49,864 nt of DNA from Hydrogenophaga sp. (GTDB lineage Bacteria; Pseudomonadota; Gammaproteobacteria; Burkholderiales; Burkholderiaceae_C): assembly GCF_030373245.1 (NCBI RefSeq), contig NZ_JAUCZF010000008.1, positions 1 to 49,864 of the forward strand. Reading direction: 5' to 3'. Below, piece after piece: positions 43,472 through 49,864 of this stretch (within the stretch, counting starts at the first letter, position 1; every line of letters begins with the position of its first letter). Both the position numbers and the translations under genes were made by a program. The notes beneath the pieces were generated by a model. It saw only the letters and a program-made list of their open reading frames with translations. It searched no databases and was not told where the DNA came from.

Positions 43472-45697
43472 ATGACCACCCGCACAACACCCCGCACCCA
43501 GATCCACGGCCTGCAAGTCGCCACCGAACTGTTTGAGTTCGTCAACGCCCAGGTGCTGCCCGGCACCGGCGTGTCCACCGACGCCTTCTGGAAGGGCTTC
43601 GATGCCATCGTGAGCGACCTGGCACCCAAGAACGCGGCCCTGCTGGCCGAGCGCGACCGCCTGCAAACCGAGCTGGACACCTGGCACAGCGCCAACCCCG
43701 GCCCGGTGCGCGACATGCTGGGTTACCGCAAGTTTCTGGAGACCATCGGCTACCTGGTACCTGAACCGAAGAAGGTCAAGGCGACTACGAAAAACGTGGA
43801 CGACGAGCTGGCGGTGCAGGCCGGCCCGCAGCTGGTGGTGCCGATCCTCAACGCCCGCTACGCGCTCAACGCCGCCAACGCGCGCTGGGGCAGCCTGTAC
43901 GACGCGCTGTACGGCACCGACGTGATCAGCGAAGACAAAGGCTGCGGCAAAGTGGGCCCAGGCAAGAAGGGCGGCTACAACCCCAAGCGAGGCGCCAAGG
44001 TCATCGAATACGCGCGCCACGTGCTGGACCGCTGCGCCCCGCTGAAGAAGGGTTCGCATGTCGGCTCCACCGCCTACAGGATCAACAAGGATGGCGAACT
44101 CGTGGTCGGCCTCGCCGAAGGCGGCACCAGCAAGCTGGCCGACAAGGCGCAGCTCGTGGGTTATCAGGGTGAAGCCAAGGCGCCCAGCGCCGTGCTGCTC
44201 AAACACAACGGCCTGCACCTGGAGATCCAGATCAACCGCGCCACGCCGATTGGCAAGGGCGACGCCGCTGGCGTGAGCGATCTGGTGGTGGAAGCCGCAC
44301 TGTCCACCATCCTCGACCTGGAAGACTCGGTCGCCGCTGTGGATGCCGAAGACAAGGTGCTGGCCTACCGCAACTGGCTCGGCATTCTGCAGGGCACGCT
44401 GGTGGAGTCGTTCCAAAAGGGTGGCCAGACGATGACACGCGGCCTCAACGCGGACCGCGAATACACCGCACCGAACGGCAAACCCGTGCGCCTGCACGGC
44501 CGCTCACTCATGTTCCTGCGCAACGTCGGTCACCTCATGACCAACCCCGCCATTCTCTGGGGTGCCGAGGGCAAGGAAATCCCCGAAGGCATCCTGGACG
44601 CGATGGTCACCACCACCATCGCCCTGCACGATCTCAAGCGCACCAAGAAGGACGCCATCCGCAACTCGCGCAAAGGCTCGGTCTACATCGTCAAGCCCAA
44701 GATGCACGGCCCGCGCGAGGTGGCGTTTGCCGCCGAGCTGTTCGGCCGCGTCGAGCAGGTGCTCGGCCTGCCGGAGAGCACCGTCAAGCTCGGCATCATG
44801 GACGAAGAGCGCCGCACCAGCGTGAACCTCAAGGCCTGCATCGCCGCGGCCGCCAGCCGCGTGGCCTTCATCAACACCGGCTTCCTCGACCGCACTGGTG
44901 ACGAGATGCACAGCGCCATGATGGCCGGCCCCATGGTCCGCAAAGGCGACATGAAGACCAGCGCCTGGATCCAGGCCTACGAGCGCAACAACGTGCTGGT
45001 CGGCCTGTCTTGTGGCCTGCGTGGCAAGGCTCAGATCGGCAAAGGCATGTGGGCCATGCCCGACCTGATGAAGGCCATGCTGGAGCAAAAGATCGCCCAC
45101 CCCAAGGCAGGCGCGAACACCGCCTGGGTGCCCAGCCCCACCGGCGCCACACTGCACGCACTCCACTACCACCAGGTGCTGGTGTCCGACGTGCAGAAGG
45201 GTCTGGAGAAGATCGACGCCACCCAGGAGCGCGACAACCTGCTGACCGGCCTGCTCACCGTGCCCGTCTCCAGCAACCCCAACTGGAGCTTCGAAGAAAA
45301 GCAGCAGGAGCTGGACAACAACGCGCAAGGCATTCTGGGCTACGTGGTGCGCTGGGTCGACCAGGGCGTGGGCTGCTCCAAGGTGCCCGACATCCACAAC
45401 GTGGGCCTGATGGAAGACCGCGCCACGCTGCGAATCTCCAGCCAGCACATAGCCAACTGGCTTCACCAAGGCATCGTGACCGAAGCCCAGGTGAAGAAGA
45501 CCTTCGAGCGCATGGCCGCCGTGGTCGACAGCCAGAACGCGGGCGACCCGTTCTACAAACCCATGGCCGGCAACTTCAAGAAGAGCATGGCCTACCAGGC
45601 TGCCCTGGACCTGGTGTTCAAGGGCAAGGAGCAGCCCAGCGGCTACACCGAGCCGCTGCTGCACGCCTGGCGCCTCAAGGTGAAAGCCGCCGCCTGA
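43472..45697 (+). CDS. glcB: Malate synthase G
   Basis: Condenses glyoxylate with acetyl-CoA to malate. The 741-residue protein is of the single-chain G type: [60 protein letters not shown] and [20 protein letters not shown] (catalytic Asp/Glu region), ending [11 protein letters not shown] prefer the ATG at 43472, since GGAG of an upstream ATGGAG lies 6 bases before it; the ATG at 43460 would add four residues. A strong terminator follows. Confidence 0.96.
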   Translation: MTTRTTPRTQIHGLQVATELFEFVNAQVLPGTGVSTDAFWKGFDAIVSDLAPKNAALLAERDRLQTELDTWHSANPGPVRDMLGYRKFLETIGYLVPEPKKVKATTKNVDDELAVQAGPQLVVPILNARYALNAANARWGSLYDALYGTDVISEDKGCGKVGPGKKGGYNPKRGAKVIEYARHVLDRCAPLKKGSHVGSTAYRINKDGELVVGLAEGGTSKLADKAQLVGYQGEAKAPSAVLLKHNGLHLEIQINRATPIGKGDAAGVSDLVVEAALSTILDLEDSVAAVDAEDKVLAYRNWLGILQGTLVESFQKGGQTMTRGLNADREYTAPNGKPVRLHGRSLMFLRNVGHLMTNPAILWGAEGKEIPEGILDAMVTTTIALHDLKRTKKDAIRNSRKGSVYIVKPKMHGPREVAFAAELFGRVEQVLGLPESTVKLGIMDEERRTSVNLKACIAAAASRVAFINTGFLDRTGDEMHSAMMAGPMVRKGDMKTSAWIQAYERNNVLVGLSCGLRGKAQIGKGMWAMPDLMKAMLEQKIAHPKAGANTAWVPSPTGATLHALHYHQVLVSDVQKGLEKIDATQERDNLLTGLLTVPVSSNPNWSFEEKQQELDNNAQGILGYVVRWVDQGVGCSKVPDIHNVGLMEDRATLRISSQHIANWLHQGIVTEAQVKKTFERMAAVVDSQNAGDPFYKPMAGNFKKSMAYQAALDLVFKGKEQPSGYTEPLLHAWRLKVKAAA

Positions 45698-45724
45698 TCT
45701 GACAACGAGGAGTCGAGGAGACTG

Positions 45725-45752
45725 ACGGCGCCCTTCGGGGCGCCGTTTTTTT
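45725..45752 (+). terminator. Intrinsic terminator after malate synthase G
   Basis: ACGGCGCCC-TTC-GGGGCGCCGT forms a strong stem and is followed by seven T. It begins 28 bases after the glcB stop. This is the clearest Rho-independent terminator in the window. Confidence 0.92.
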
Positions 45753-45801
45753 GGCCAGTGCGCCCGGCCGGGTCTGGCGCAGGATGTGCTTGCAATCGAG
45801 C

Positions 45802-46302
45802 ATGACGTCCAACGCACTGGTCTCCACCCCTTCGCCGTCGCTGCCGGAACCCAGCCTGAGCAAGCTCGACAGCGCCCTGCTCAGCATCCTCGTCAAAGAC
45901 GGTCGCGCCTCTTTCGCCGATATCGCACGCCAGCTCGGAATTTCCCGCGCGCACGCCAGGGCCCGGGTGCAGGCACTGCAGGCCAGCGGCGTGATCGAGC
46001 TGTTCGGTGCCGTGATCAACCCGGAGAAGCTGGGCAAGGTGCTGTCGACCTTTCTCGATATCCAGGTGGCGCCGGTGGCACTGGAGGCAGTGGCGCAGGA
46101 GCTGGCCGACTGCAAAGAGGTGGTCAGCCTCTACATCATGAGCGACCTCAAGAGCCTGCACGTGCACGCGCTGACCGAAGGTGTTCAGGACTTCGAGGCC
46201 TTCGTGCACCGCCACCTGTTCAACCGGCCCGAGATCCTGTCGGTGGACTGCAAGACCCTGCTCACCCGCGTCAAGCACCGGCGCGGCGGCGCGCGGCTCT
46301 GA
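45802..46302 (+). CDS. Lrp/AsnC-family transcriptional regulator
   Basis: A 166-residue regulator. Helix-turn-helix: LSKLDSALLSILVKDGRASF and ADIARQLGISRAHARARVQA (about 20-60), followed by the RAM domain (STFLDIQVAPVALEAVAQEL, VSLYIMSDLKSLHVHALTEG) ending VKHRRGGARL. The first residues (SNALVSTPSPSLPEP) are an unconserved Pro/Ser leader. I use the ATG at 45802; another ATG at 45784 is in frame. It stands between malate synthase G and the TRAP operon and could regulate either. Confidence 0.88.
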   Translation: MTSNALVSTPSPSLPEPSLSKLDSALLSILVKDGRASFADIARQLGISRAHARARVQALQASGVIELFGAVINPEKLGKVLSTFLDIQVAPVALEAVAQELADCKEVVSLYIMSDLKSLHVHALTEGVQDFEAFVHRHLFNRPEILSVDCKTLLTRVKHRRGGARL

Positions 46303-46544
46303 GCCGCGAGTCCAGCGTGGTGCACGCGCACCGGGCGGGTGCAGGCTGAACATTCGTCACGGGTACCGCGCCACATCGACGATCGAGATGGCCGATGCCA
46401 TCCAAACGGCATCTCACAGTTGACAAACGATCACGGTCGGCTGCTGAGCTGAACATTCGGTCAAAGCGAGTGCCGCCACAAAGGCAGACTGGTGTGAATT
46501 TTGGTGCGAGCGAGACGAAGAGAAAATCGAAACTAAACCAATTA

Positions 46545-46557
46545 AATCAAGCATTTA
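46545..46557 (+). promoter_or_regulatory. IHF-type site
   Basis: AATCAA-GCAT-TTA matches the consensus WATCAANNNNTTR at every specified base, in an AT-rich stretch 17 bases upstream of the -24 element. IHF bending between enhancer and sigma-54 promoter is the classical arrangement. Confidence 0.65.
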
Positions 46558-46573
46558 GACGATTTTTTCTGGC

Positions 46574-46588
46574 TGGCACAGGGCTTGC
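46574..46588 (+). promoter_or_regulatory. Sigma-54 (-24/-12) promoter of the TRAP operon
   Basis: TGGCACAGGGCTTGC matches the consensus TGGCAC-N5-TTGC at every position, with exactly 10 bases between the invariant GG and GC. The expected start of transcription is near 46600, about 55 bases before the dctP ATG. The gene for sigma-54 is at 27425-29044. Confidence 0.88.
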
Positions 46589-46654
46589 GCAAAGGGTCGG
46601 GTACGTCCGTACAAACGGCATCACCCTTTTTCCACCCACCGCAGGAGTCTCACC

Positions 46655-47740
46655 ATGTCCCTCGTTCGACGCCAATTCCTTTCCCGTGCCGCTGTCGCAG
46701 GCAGCGTGCTCGCCGCTCCCATGGTTGCCAACGCCCAGTCGGCCCGGTTCAACTGGAAGATGACCAGCGCCTACGGCAAAGGCTCCCCTTTCTACATGGA
46801 CGGCCCGGGGAGCGCGACCGACCTGGCCAAACGGATTCGCGAGATGTCGGACGGCCGCCTGAACATCCAGGTGTTCGGCGCCGGCGAACTGATCCCGGCT
46901 TTCGAAGGTTTCGACGCCGTGCGCGCCGGCACGGTGGAAATGAACCATGCCAACGCCTATTTCTGGACCGGCAAGACCGCTGCGGCCCAGTACTTCACCG
47001 CGGTGCCCTTCGGCATGAATTTCCAGGGCATGAACGGTTGGTTCTACGACGGCGGCGGCATTGACCTGTGGAACGAGGTTTACGCGCCGTTCGGCATGGT
47101 GGCCATGCCGTGCGGCAACACCGGCGTGCAGATGACCGGCTGGTTCAAGAAAGAGATCAAGACCGTGGCCGACCTCAAGGGCCTGAAGATGCGTATTCCA
47201 GGTCTGGCCGGCAAGGTCTACGCCAACCTGGGCGTGGACGTGAAGGTGCTGCCGGGCGGCGAGATCTTCCCGGCGCTGGAGCGCGGTGTGATCGACGCGG
47301 CCGAGTTCGTGGGCCCGTTCCAGGACCGTCGCCTGGGCCTGCAGAAAGCCGCCAAGTACTACTACACCACCGGCTGGCACGAAGCGTCCACCGTGTCTGA
47401 ATTGCTGATCAACAAGGCCGCCTGGGACAAGCTGCCCGCCGATCTGAAGGCCATCGTGAGCAACGCGAGTGCGGCCTGCAACGTGATCAGCGAGGCCTGG
47501 TGCCAGAAGGCCAACTCGGAAGCCATGGACGACCTCGTCAAGAACCAGGGTGTGATCGCACGTCCGCTGCCTGACGACGTCATCAAGGCGCTCAAAACCG
47601 AGACCAACAAGGTGCTGACCGAGGCCATCAAGGATCCGCTGACCAAGAAGGTGCACGACTCCTACTTTGCCTTCAAGTCCAAGTATGACCGCTGGACCGA
47701 AGTCAGCGAAGAGGCCTACCACCTCAAAGTTCGCGGCTGA
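46655..47740 (+). CDS. dctP: TRAP transporter solute receptor (DctP/TakP-type)
   Basis: Periplasmic receptor, 361 residues. N-terminal signal with Arg-Arg (VRRQFLSRAAVAGSVLAAPM), cleaved near ANAQS, possibly Tat. The mature protein has FNWKMTSAYGKGSPFYMDGP, FGMVAMPCGNTGVQMTGWFK, TVADLKGLKMRIPGLAGKVY (the conserved DLKGLKMR segment of TRAP receptors) and DAAEFVGPFQDRRLGLQKAA, closest in style to TakP-like receptors for 2-oxo acids. A GCAGGAGTC ribosome site lies before the ATG. Ligand uncertain. Confidence 0.93.
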   Translation: MSLVRRQFLSRAAVAGSVLAAPMVANAQSARFNWKMTSAYGKGSPFYMDGPGSATDLAKRIREMSDGRLNIQVFGAGELIPAFEGFDAVRAGTVEMNHANAYFWTGKTAAAQYFTAVPFGMNFQGMNGWFYDGGGIDLWNEVYAPFGMVAMPCGNTGVQMTGWFKKEIKTVADLKGLKMRIPGLAGKVYANLGVDVKVLPGGEIFPALERGVIDAAEFVGPFQDRRLGLQKAAKYYYTTGWHEASTVSELLINKAAWDKLPADLKAIVSNASAACNVISEAWCQKANSEAMDDLVKNQGVIARPLPDDVIKALKTETNKVLTEAIKDPLTKKVHDSYFAFKSKYDRWTEVSEEAYHLKVRG

Positions 47741-47754
47741 TCGGGGAACAGTTC

Positions 47755-48279
47755 ATGCTCAAGGTATTGCGGCCACTCGCTGGCCTCATCGAGGGTTTCA
47801 TCGACCGCATCGGTACGCTCACAGCGTGGATCGCGCTGGTCATGATCGGTCTGGTCGCCACGAACGTGTTGCTGCGTTACGCTTTCAGCTTCGGCTCGGT
47901 GTGGGCGCAGGAACTGGAGTGGCACCTTCTGGCCGCCCTCATCTTGCTGGGTATGAGCTATGCGCTGCAGCGCGGCGACAACGTCCGCGTGGACATCTTC
48001 TATGCGCGCTACTCGCCGCGCGTCAAGCGGGGGGTGGATGTGGTCTCGGCGCTGCTTCTGATCGCGCTGGCGCTGGCCTTCATCCACCTCTCACTGGGTT
48101 ACGTCGAACAGTCGCGCTCCATCATGGAGGGCTCACCCGACCCAGGCGGGATTCCCTACCGCTGGGCGGTGAAGGCCCTGATTCCGCTGGGTTACGGGCT
48201 GCTGGTACTGCAGCAGCTGGCGCACCTGGTGCGCTTGCTGAGCACTCCGCTGCTGGCGCAGGAGTCTGCCCGTGTTTGA
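47755..48279 (+). CDS. dctQ: TRAP transporter small permease (DctQ)
   Basis: Four-span membrane protein, 174 residues. IALVMIGLVATNVLLRYAFS and the Gln/Glu-Trp motif WAQELEWHLLAALILLGMSY are the DctQ hallmark, then ALQRGDNVRVDIFYARYSPR, and a final span before the C-terminal LAHLVRLLST. It pairs with the large permease and lies 14 bases after dctP. Its stop overlaps the dctM start by 8 bases. Confidence 0.93.
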   Translation: MLKVLRPLAGLIEGFIDRIGTLTAWIALVMIGLVATNVLLRYAFSFGSVWAQELEWHLLAALILLGMSYALQRGDNVRVDIFYARYSPRVKRGVDVVSALLLIALALAFIHLSLGYVEQSRSIMEGSPDPGGIPYRWAVKALIPLGYGLLVLQQLAHLVRLLSTPLLAQESARV

Positions 48280-49597
48280 AATGCAGACCTACGCCTTGAT
48301 GATGCTGGGCGGCTTCTTCATCATGCTGATGATCGGCATTCCGGTAGCGGTCAGCATCGCCACCGTCGGCTTCGTGTTCGGCTACCTTGGTTTCGGCGAT
48401 CTGCTCTTCAACCTGCTGCCTGCTCGGCTGTACGGCATCGTCAGCGGCTACCAATGGATGGCCATTCCTCTGTTTGTCTTCATGGGTGTGATGCTGGAAA
48501 AATCGCGTCTGGCCGACGACCTGCTCGACGTGATGGGACACATCGCTGGAGGCGTGAAGGGCGGCATGGCGGTGGGCATTGTGCTGTTTGGCGTGCTGAT
48601 GGGCGCCACCACCGGCATCGTGGGTGCCACCATCATCACGCTGGGCCTGCTGACCCTGCCCACGCTGCTCCGCCGTGGCTACGACAAGAGCGTGGCCTGC
48701 GGCGTGATCTGTGCCTCAGGCACCCTGGGTCAGATCATTCCGCCGAGCCTGATCCTGATCCTGCTGTCGGACATCATGCAGCTATCTGTCGGCACGCTGT
48801 TCGCCGCTGCGGTGGGTCCGGGCATGTTGCTCGCTGGCGTGTACATCGTCTACCTGCTGGTGATGGGGTGGTTGCGTCCTGCCAGCATGCCGCCCATTCC
48901 GATTGCCGAGCGAGACGCGGTTTCTCGCCGGGATCTGTGGCTGCGCTTCTTCAAGGTGTTGGTGCCCCCGGTCATGCTGGTGGTGGCGGTGCTGGGCTCC
49001 ATCGTCGGTGGCGTCGCAGCCCCGACCGAAGCAGCCAGCATGGGGGCGGTGGGTGCGGTGCTGATCACGGTGCTCTCAGGTCGCTTCAGCTGGGCCACGC
49101 TGAAGGCGGTGGCGCTCGACACCAGCAAGATCACCGCCATCATGATGTTCATCCTGATGCTGGCGCAGGTGTTTGCACTGTCGTTCCGAGGTCTACAGGG
49201 CGAAGAGCTGATTGCTCACGTGTTCGATGCCCTGCCAGGCGGCGTCAACACGGCTGTCTGGTTCATGATGATGATCATCTTTGTGCTCGGATTCTTCATC
49301 GAGTGGATCGAGATCAGCTACATCGCGGTGCCGTTGTTTCTGCCGATCCTGATCAACATGGGCGTGGACCCGGTCTGGCTGGCGATGCTGATCACCATGA
49401 ACCTGCAGTCGAGCTTTCTCACGCCGCCGTTCGGCTGGGCGCTGTTCTACCTGAAGGGCGTGGCGCCGCCCGGGGTGAACATCAAGGACATTTACCGAGG
49501 GGTGGTGCCCTTCATCGGCCTGCAGCTGTGTGCGCTGGTGCTGCTGTTCCTGTACCCGCAGATCGCGCTGTGGCTGCCCAAGGCCATCGGCTGGTGA
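48272..49597 (+). CDS. dctM: TRAP transporter large permease (DctM)
   Basis: The 441-residue translocating subunit, about 11-12 spans. Typical segments: ALMMLGGFFIMLMIGIPVAV, YQWMAIPLFVFMGVMLEKSR, GATTGIVGATIITLGLLTLP and CGVICASGTLGQIIPPSLIL (conserved GTLG-IPPS). A GTG at 48272 overlaps the dctQ stop; an ATG at 48281 is the alternative start. Confidence 0.95.
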   Translation: MFEMQTYALMMLGGFFIMLMIGIPVAVSIATVGFVFGYLGFGDLLFNLLPARLYGIVSGYQWMAIPLFVFMGVMLEKSRLADDLLDVMGHIAGGVKGGMAVGIVLFGVLMGATTGIVGATIITLGLLTLPTLLRRGYDKSVACGVICASGTLGQIIPPSLILILLSDIMQLSVGTLFAAAVGPGMLLAGVYIVYLLVMGWLRPASMPPIPIAERDAVSRRDLWLRFFKVLVPPVMLVVAVLGSIVGGVAAPTEAASMGAVGAVLITVLSGRFSWATLKAVALDTSKITAIMMFILMLAQVFALSFRGLQGEELIAHVFDALPGGVNTAVWFMMMIIFVLGFFIEWIEISYIAVPLFLPILINMGVDPVWLAMLITMNLQSSFLTPPFGWALFYLKGVAPPGVNIKDIYRGVVPFIGLQLCALVLLFLYPQIALWLPKAIGW

Positions 49598-49609
49598 TCG
49601 GCGGCACCC

Positions 49610-49864
49610 ATGGACCTCCTCAACCAACACAGTGGCCTCTGGCTGCTGGGCCTGGCGCTCGCCCTGCTGGCCACGGGTGTGATCGCCGGCATCCTGGCGG
49701 GCCTGCTCGGCGTGGGCGGCGGCATTGTCATCGTCCCGGTGCTCTACCACCTGTTCACGCTGCTGGGCATCGATGAATCGGTGCGCATGCACGTGACGGT
49801 GGGCACCTCGCTGGCCACCATCATCCCCACCTCCATCATGTCCAGTCGTGCGCACCGCAAACGC
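49610..49864 (+). CDS. TauE/SafE-family exporter, N-terminal part (cut by window edge)
   Basis: The ATG at 49610 opens an 85-codon frame running off the window. LALALLATGVIAGILAGLLG, GVGGGIVIVPVLYHLF and HVTVGTSLATIIPTS are the glycine-rich first half of the TauE/SafE (sulfite/anion exporter) domain. It lies 12 bases after dctM on the same strand, so it is probably the fourth gene of the TRAP operon. Many TauE/SafE proteins export organosulfur or C2 sulfonate products, so the pairing may point to a sulfonate or related acid as the transported substrate, but this is inference. Confidence 0.8.
   Translation, partial: MDLLNQHSGLWLLGLALALLATGVIAGILAGLLGVGGGIVIVPVLYHLFTLLGIDESVRMHVTVGTSLATIIPTSIMSSRAHRKR

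Larger units (their letters stand above)
46303..46654. promoter_or_regulatory. 352-base regulatory region upstream of the TRAP operon
   Basis: Holds, in order, a 12-base direct repeat GCTGAACATTCG (46345-46356 and 46448-46459, 103 bases apart), an AT-rich stretch with an IHF-type site (46545-46557) and a sigma-54 promoter (46574-46588). An inverted repeat TGCAC...GTGCA (46321-46343) directly after the Lrp gene could act as its terminator. No ORF in it looks real. Confidence 0.7.

Noticed and set aside
44504..45817. A 437-codon minus-strand frame
   Set aside because: Shadow of malate synthase G.

Overview
The window is GC-rich chromosomal DNA from a betaproteobacterium of the order Burkholderiales, most likely family Comamonadaceae (a Hydrogenophaga-like genome is my best guess, unproven). 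The grounds are the tRNA-Tyr/Gly/Thr-tuf cluster, the trpE-trpG-trpD-trpC order, Bug-family receptors, the membrane 'Gcr recombinase' family, the lptA-lptB-rpoN run and short GC-rich interspersed repeats. I see no prophage, insertion sequence, CRISPR array or rRNA gene. Nearly all the DNA is accounted for by ordinary genes.

Layout. 1-506 (minus): start of tuf and tRNA-Thr, tRNA-Gly and tRNA-Tyr. 573-7676 (minus): a trp operon read trpE-trpG-ltaE-lysE-trpD-small membrane ORF-trpC-ung, preceded by a leader peptide with two Trp codons, which suggests attenuation. 7868-10890: an exported chalcone-isomerase-like protein, gph, an exported DsrE-like protein, rpe and apaG. 10952-17927: a membrane 'site-specific recombinase', then thiL, then a fatty-acyl/aryl-CoA ligase on the other strand separating thiL from pgpA and pncC. 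17932-21899: a Tat-type Acg-like nitroreductase divergent from a LysR gene, an AlkC-type DNA glycosylase and a free-standing zinc-binding CZB-like protein. 21924-26076: a UPF0149/SEC-C protein, a membrane-anchored glutamate-synthase-like protein, a MORN-type repeat protein and a PIN domain. 26073-33835 (minus): rlmL-like methyltransferase, rpoN, lptB, lptA, dsbA, a SPOR protein and argS. 33913-36166: a second exported DsrE-like protein and the divergent argP/lysine-arginine exporter pair around an AT-rich inverted repeat. 36207-38087: DUF1330, a TonB-like lipoprotein and a LysR regulator. 38417-42605 (minus): a four-gene catabolic cluster (HMG-CoA-lyase family, CaiB/BaiF CoA-transferase, Bug receptor, BMP-domain protein). 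42716-46302: haloacid dehalogenase, malate synthase G and an Lrp/AsnC regulator. 46574-49864: a TRAP transporter operon behind an excellent sigma-54 promoter with an IHF-type site, ending in a cut-off TauE/SafE gene.

Most informative points: the regulatory architecture ahead of trpE and ahead of the TRAP operon; small coding or remnant ORFs lying between the larger genes; the acyl-CoA ligase inserted into the thiL-pgpA-pncC cluster; and several proteins that differ from their families (CZB with Ser in place of the zinc Cys, RlmL-like enzyme with an insertion after NPPY, BMP domain without a signal peptide). I did not find a clearly new defence or mobile system.
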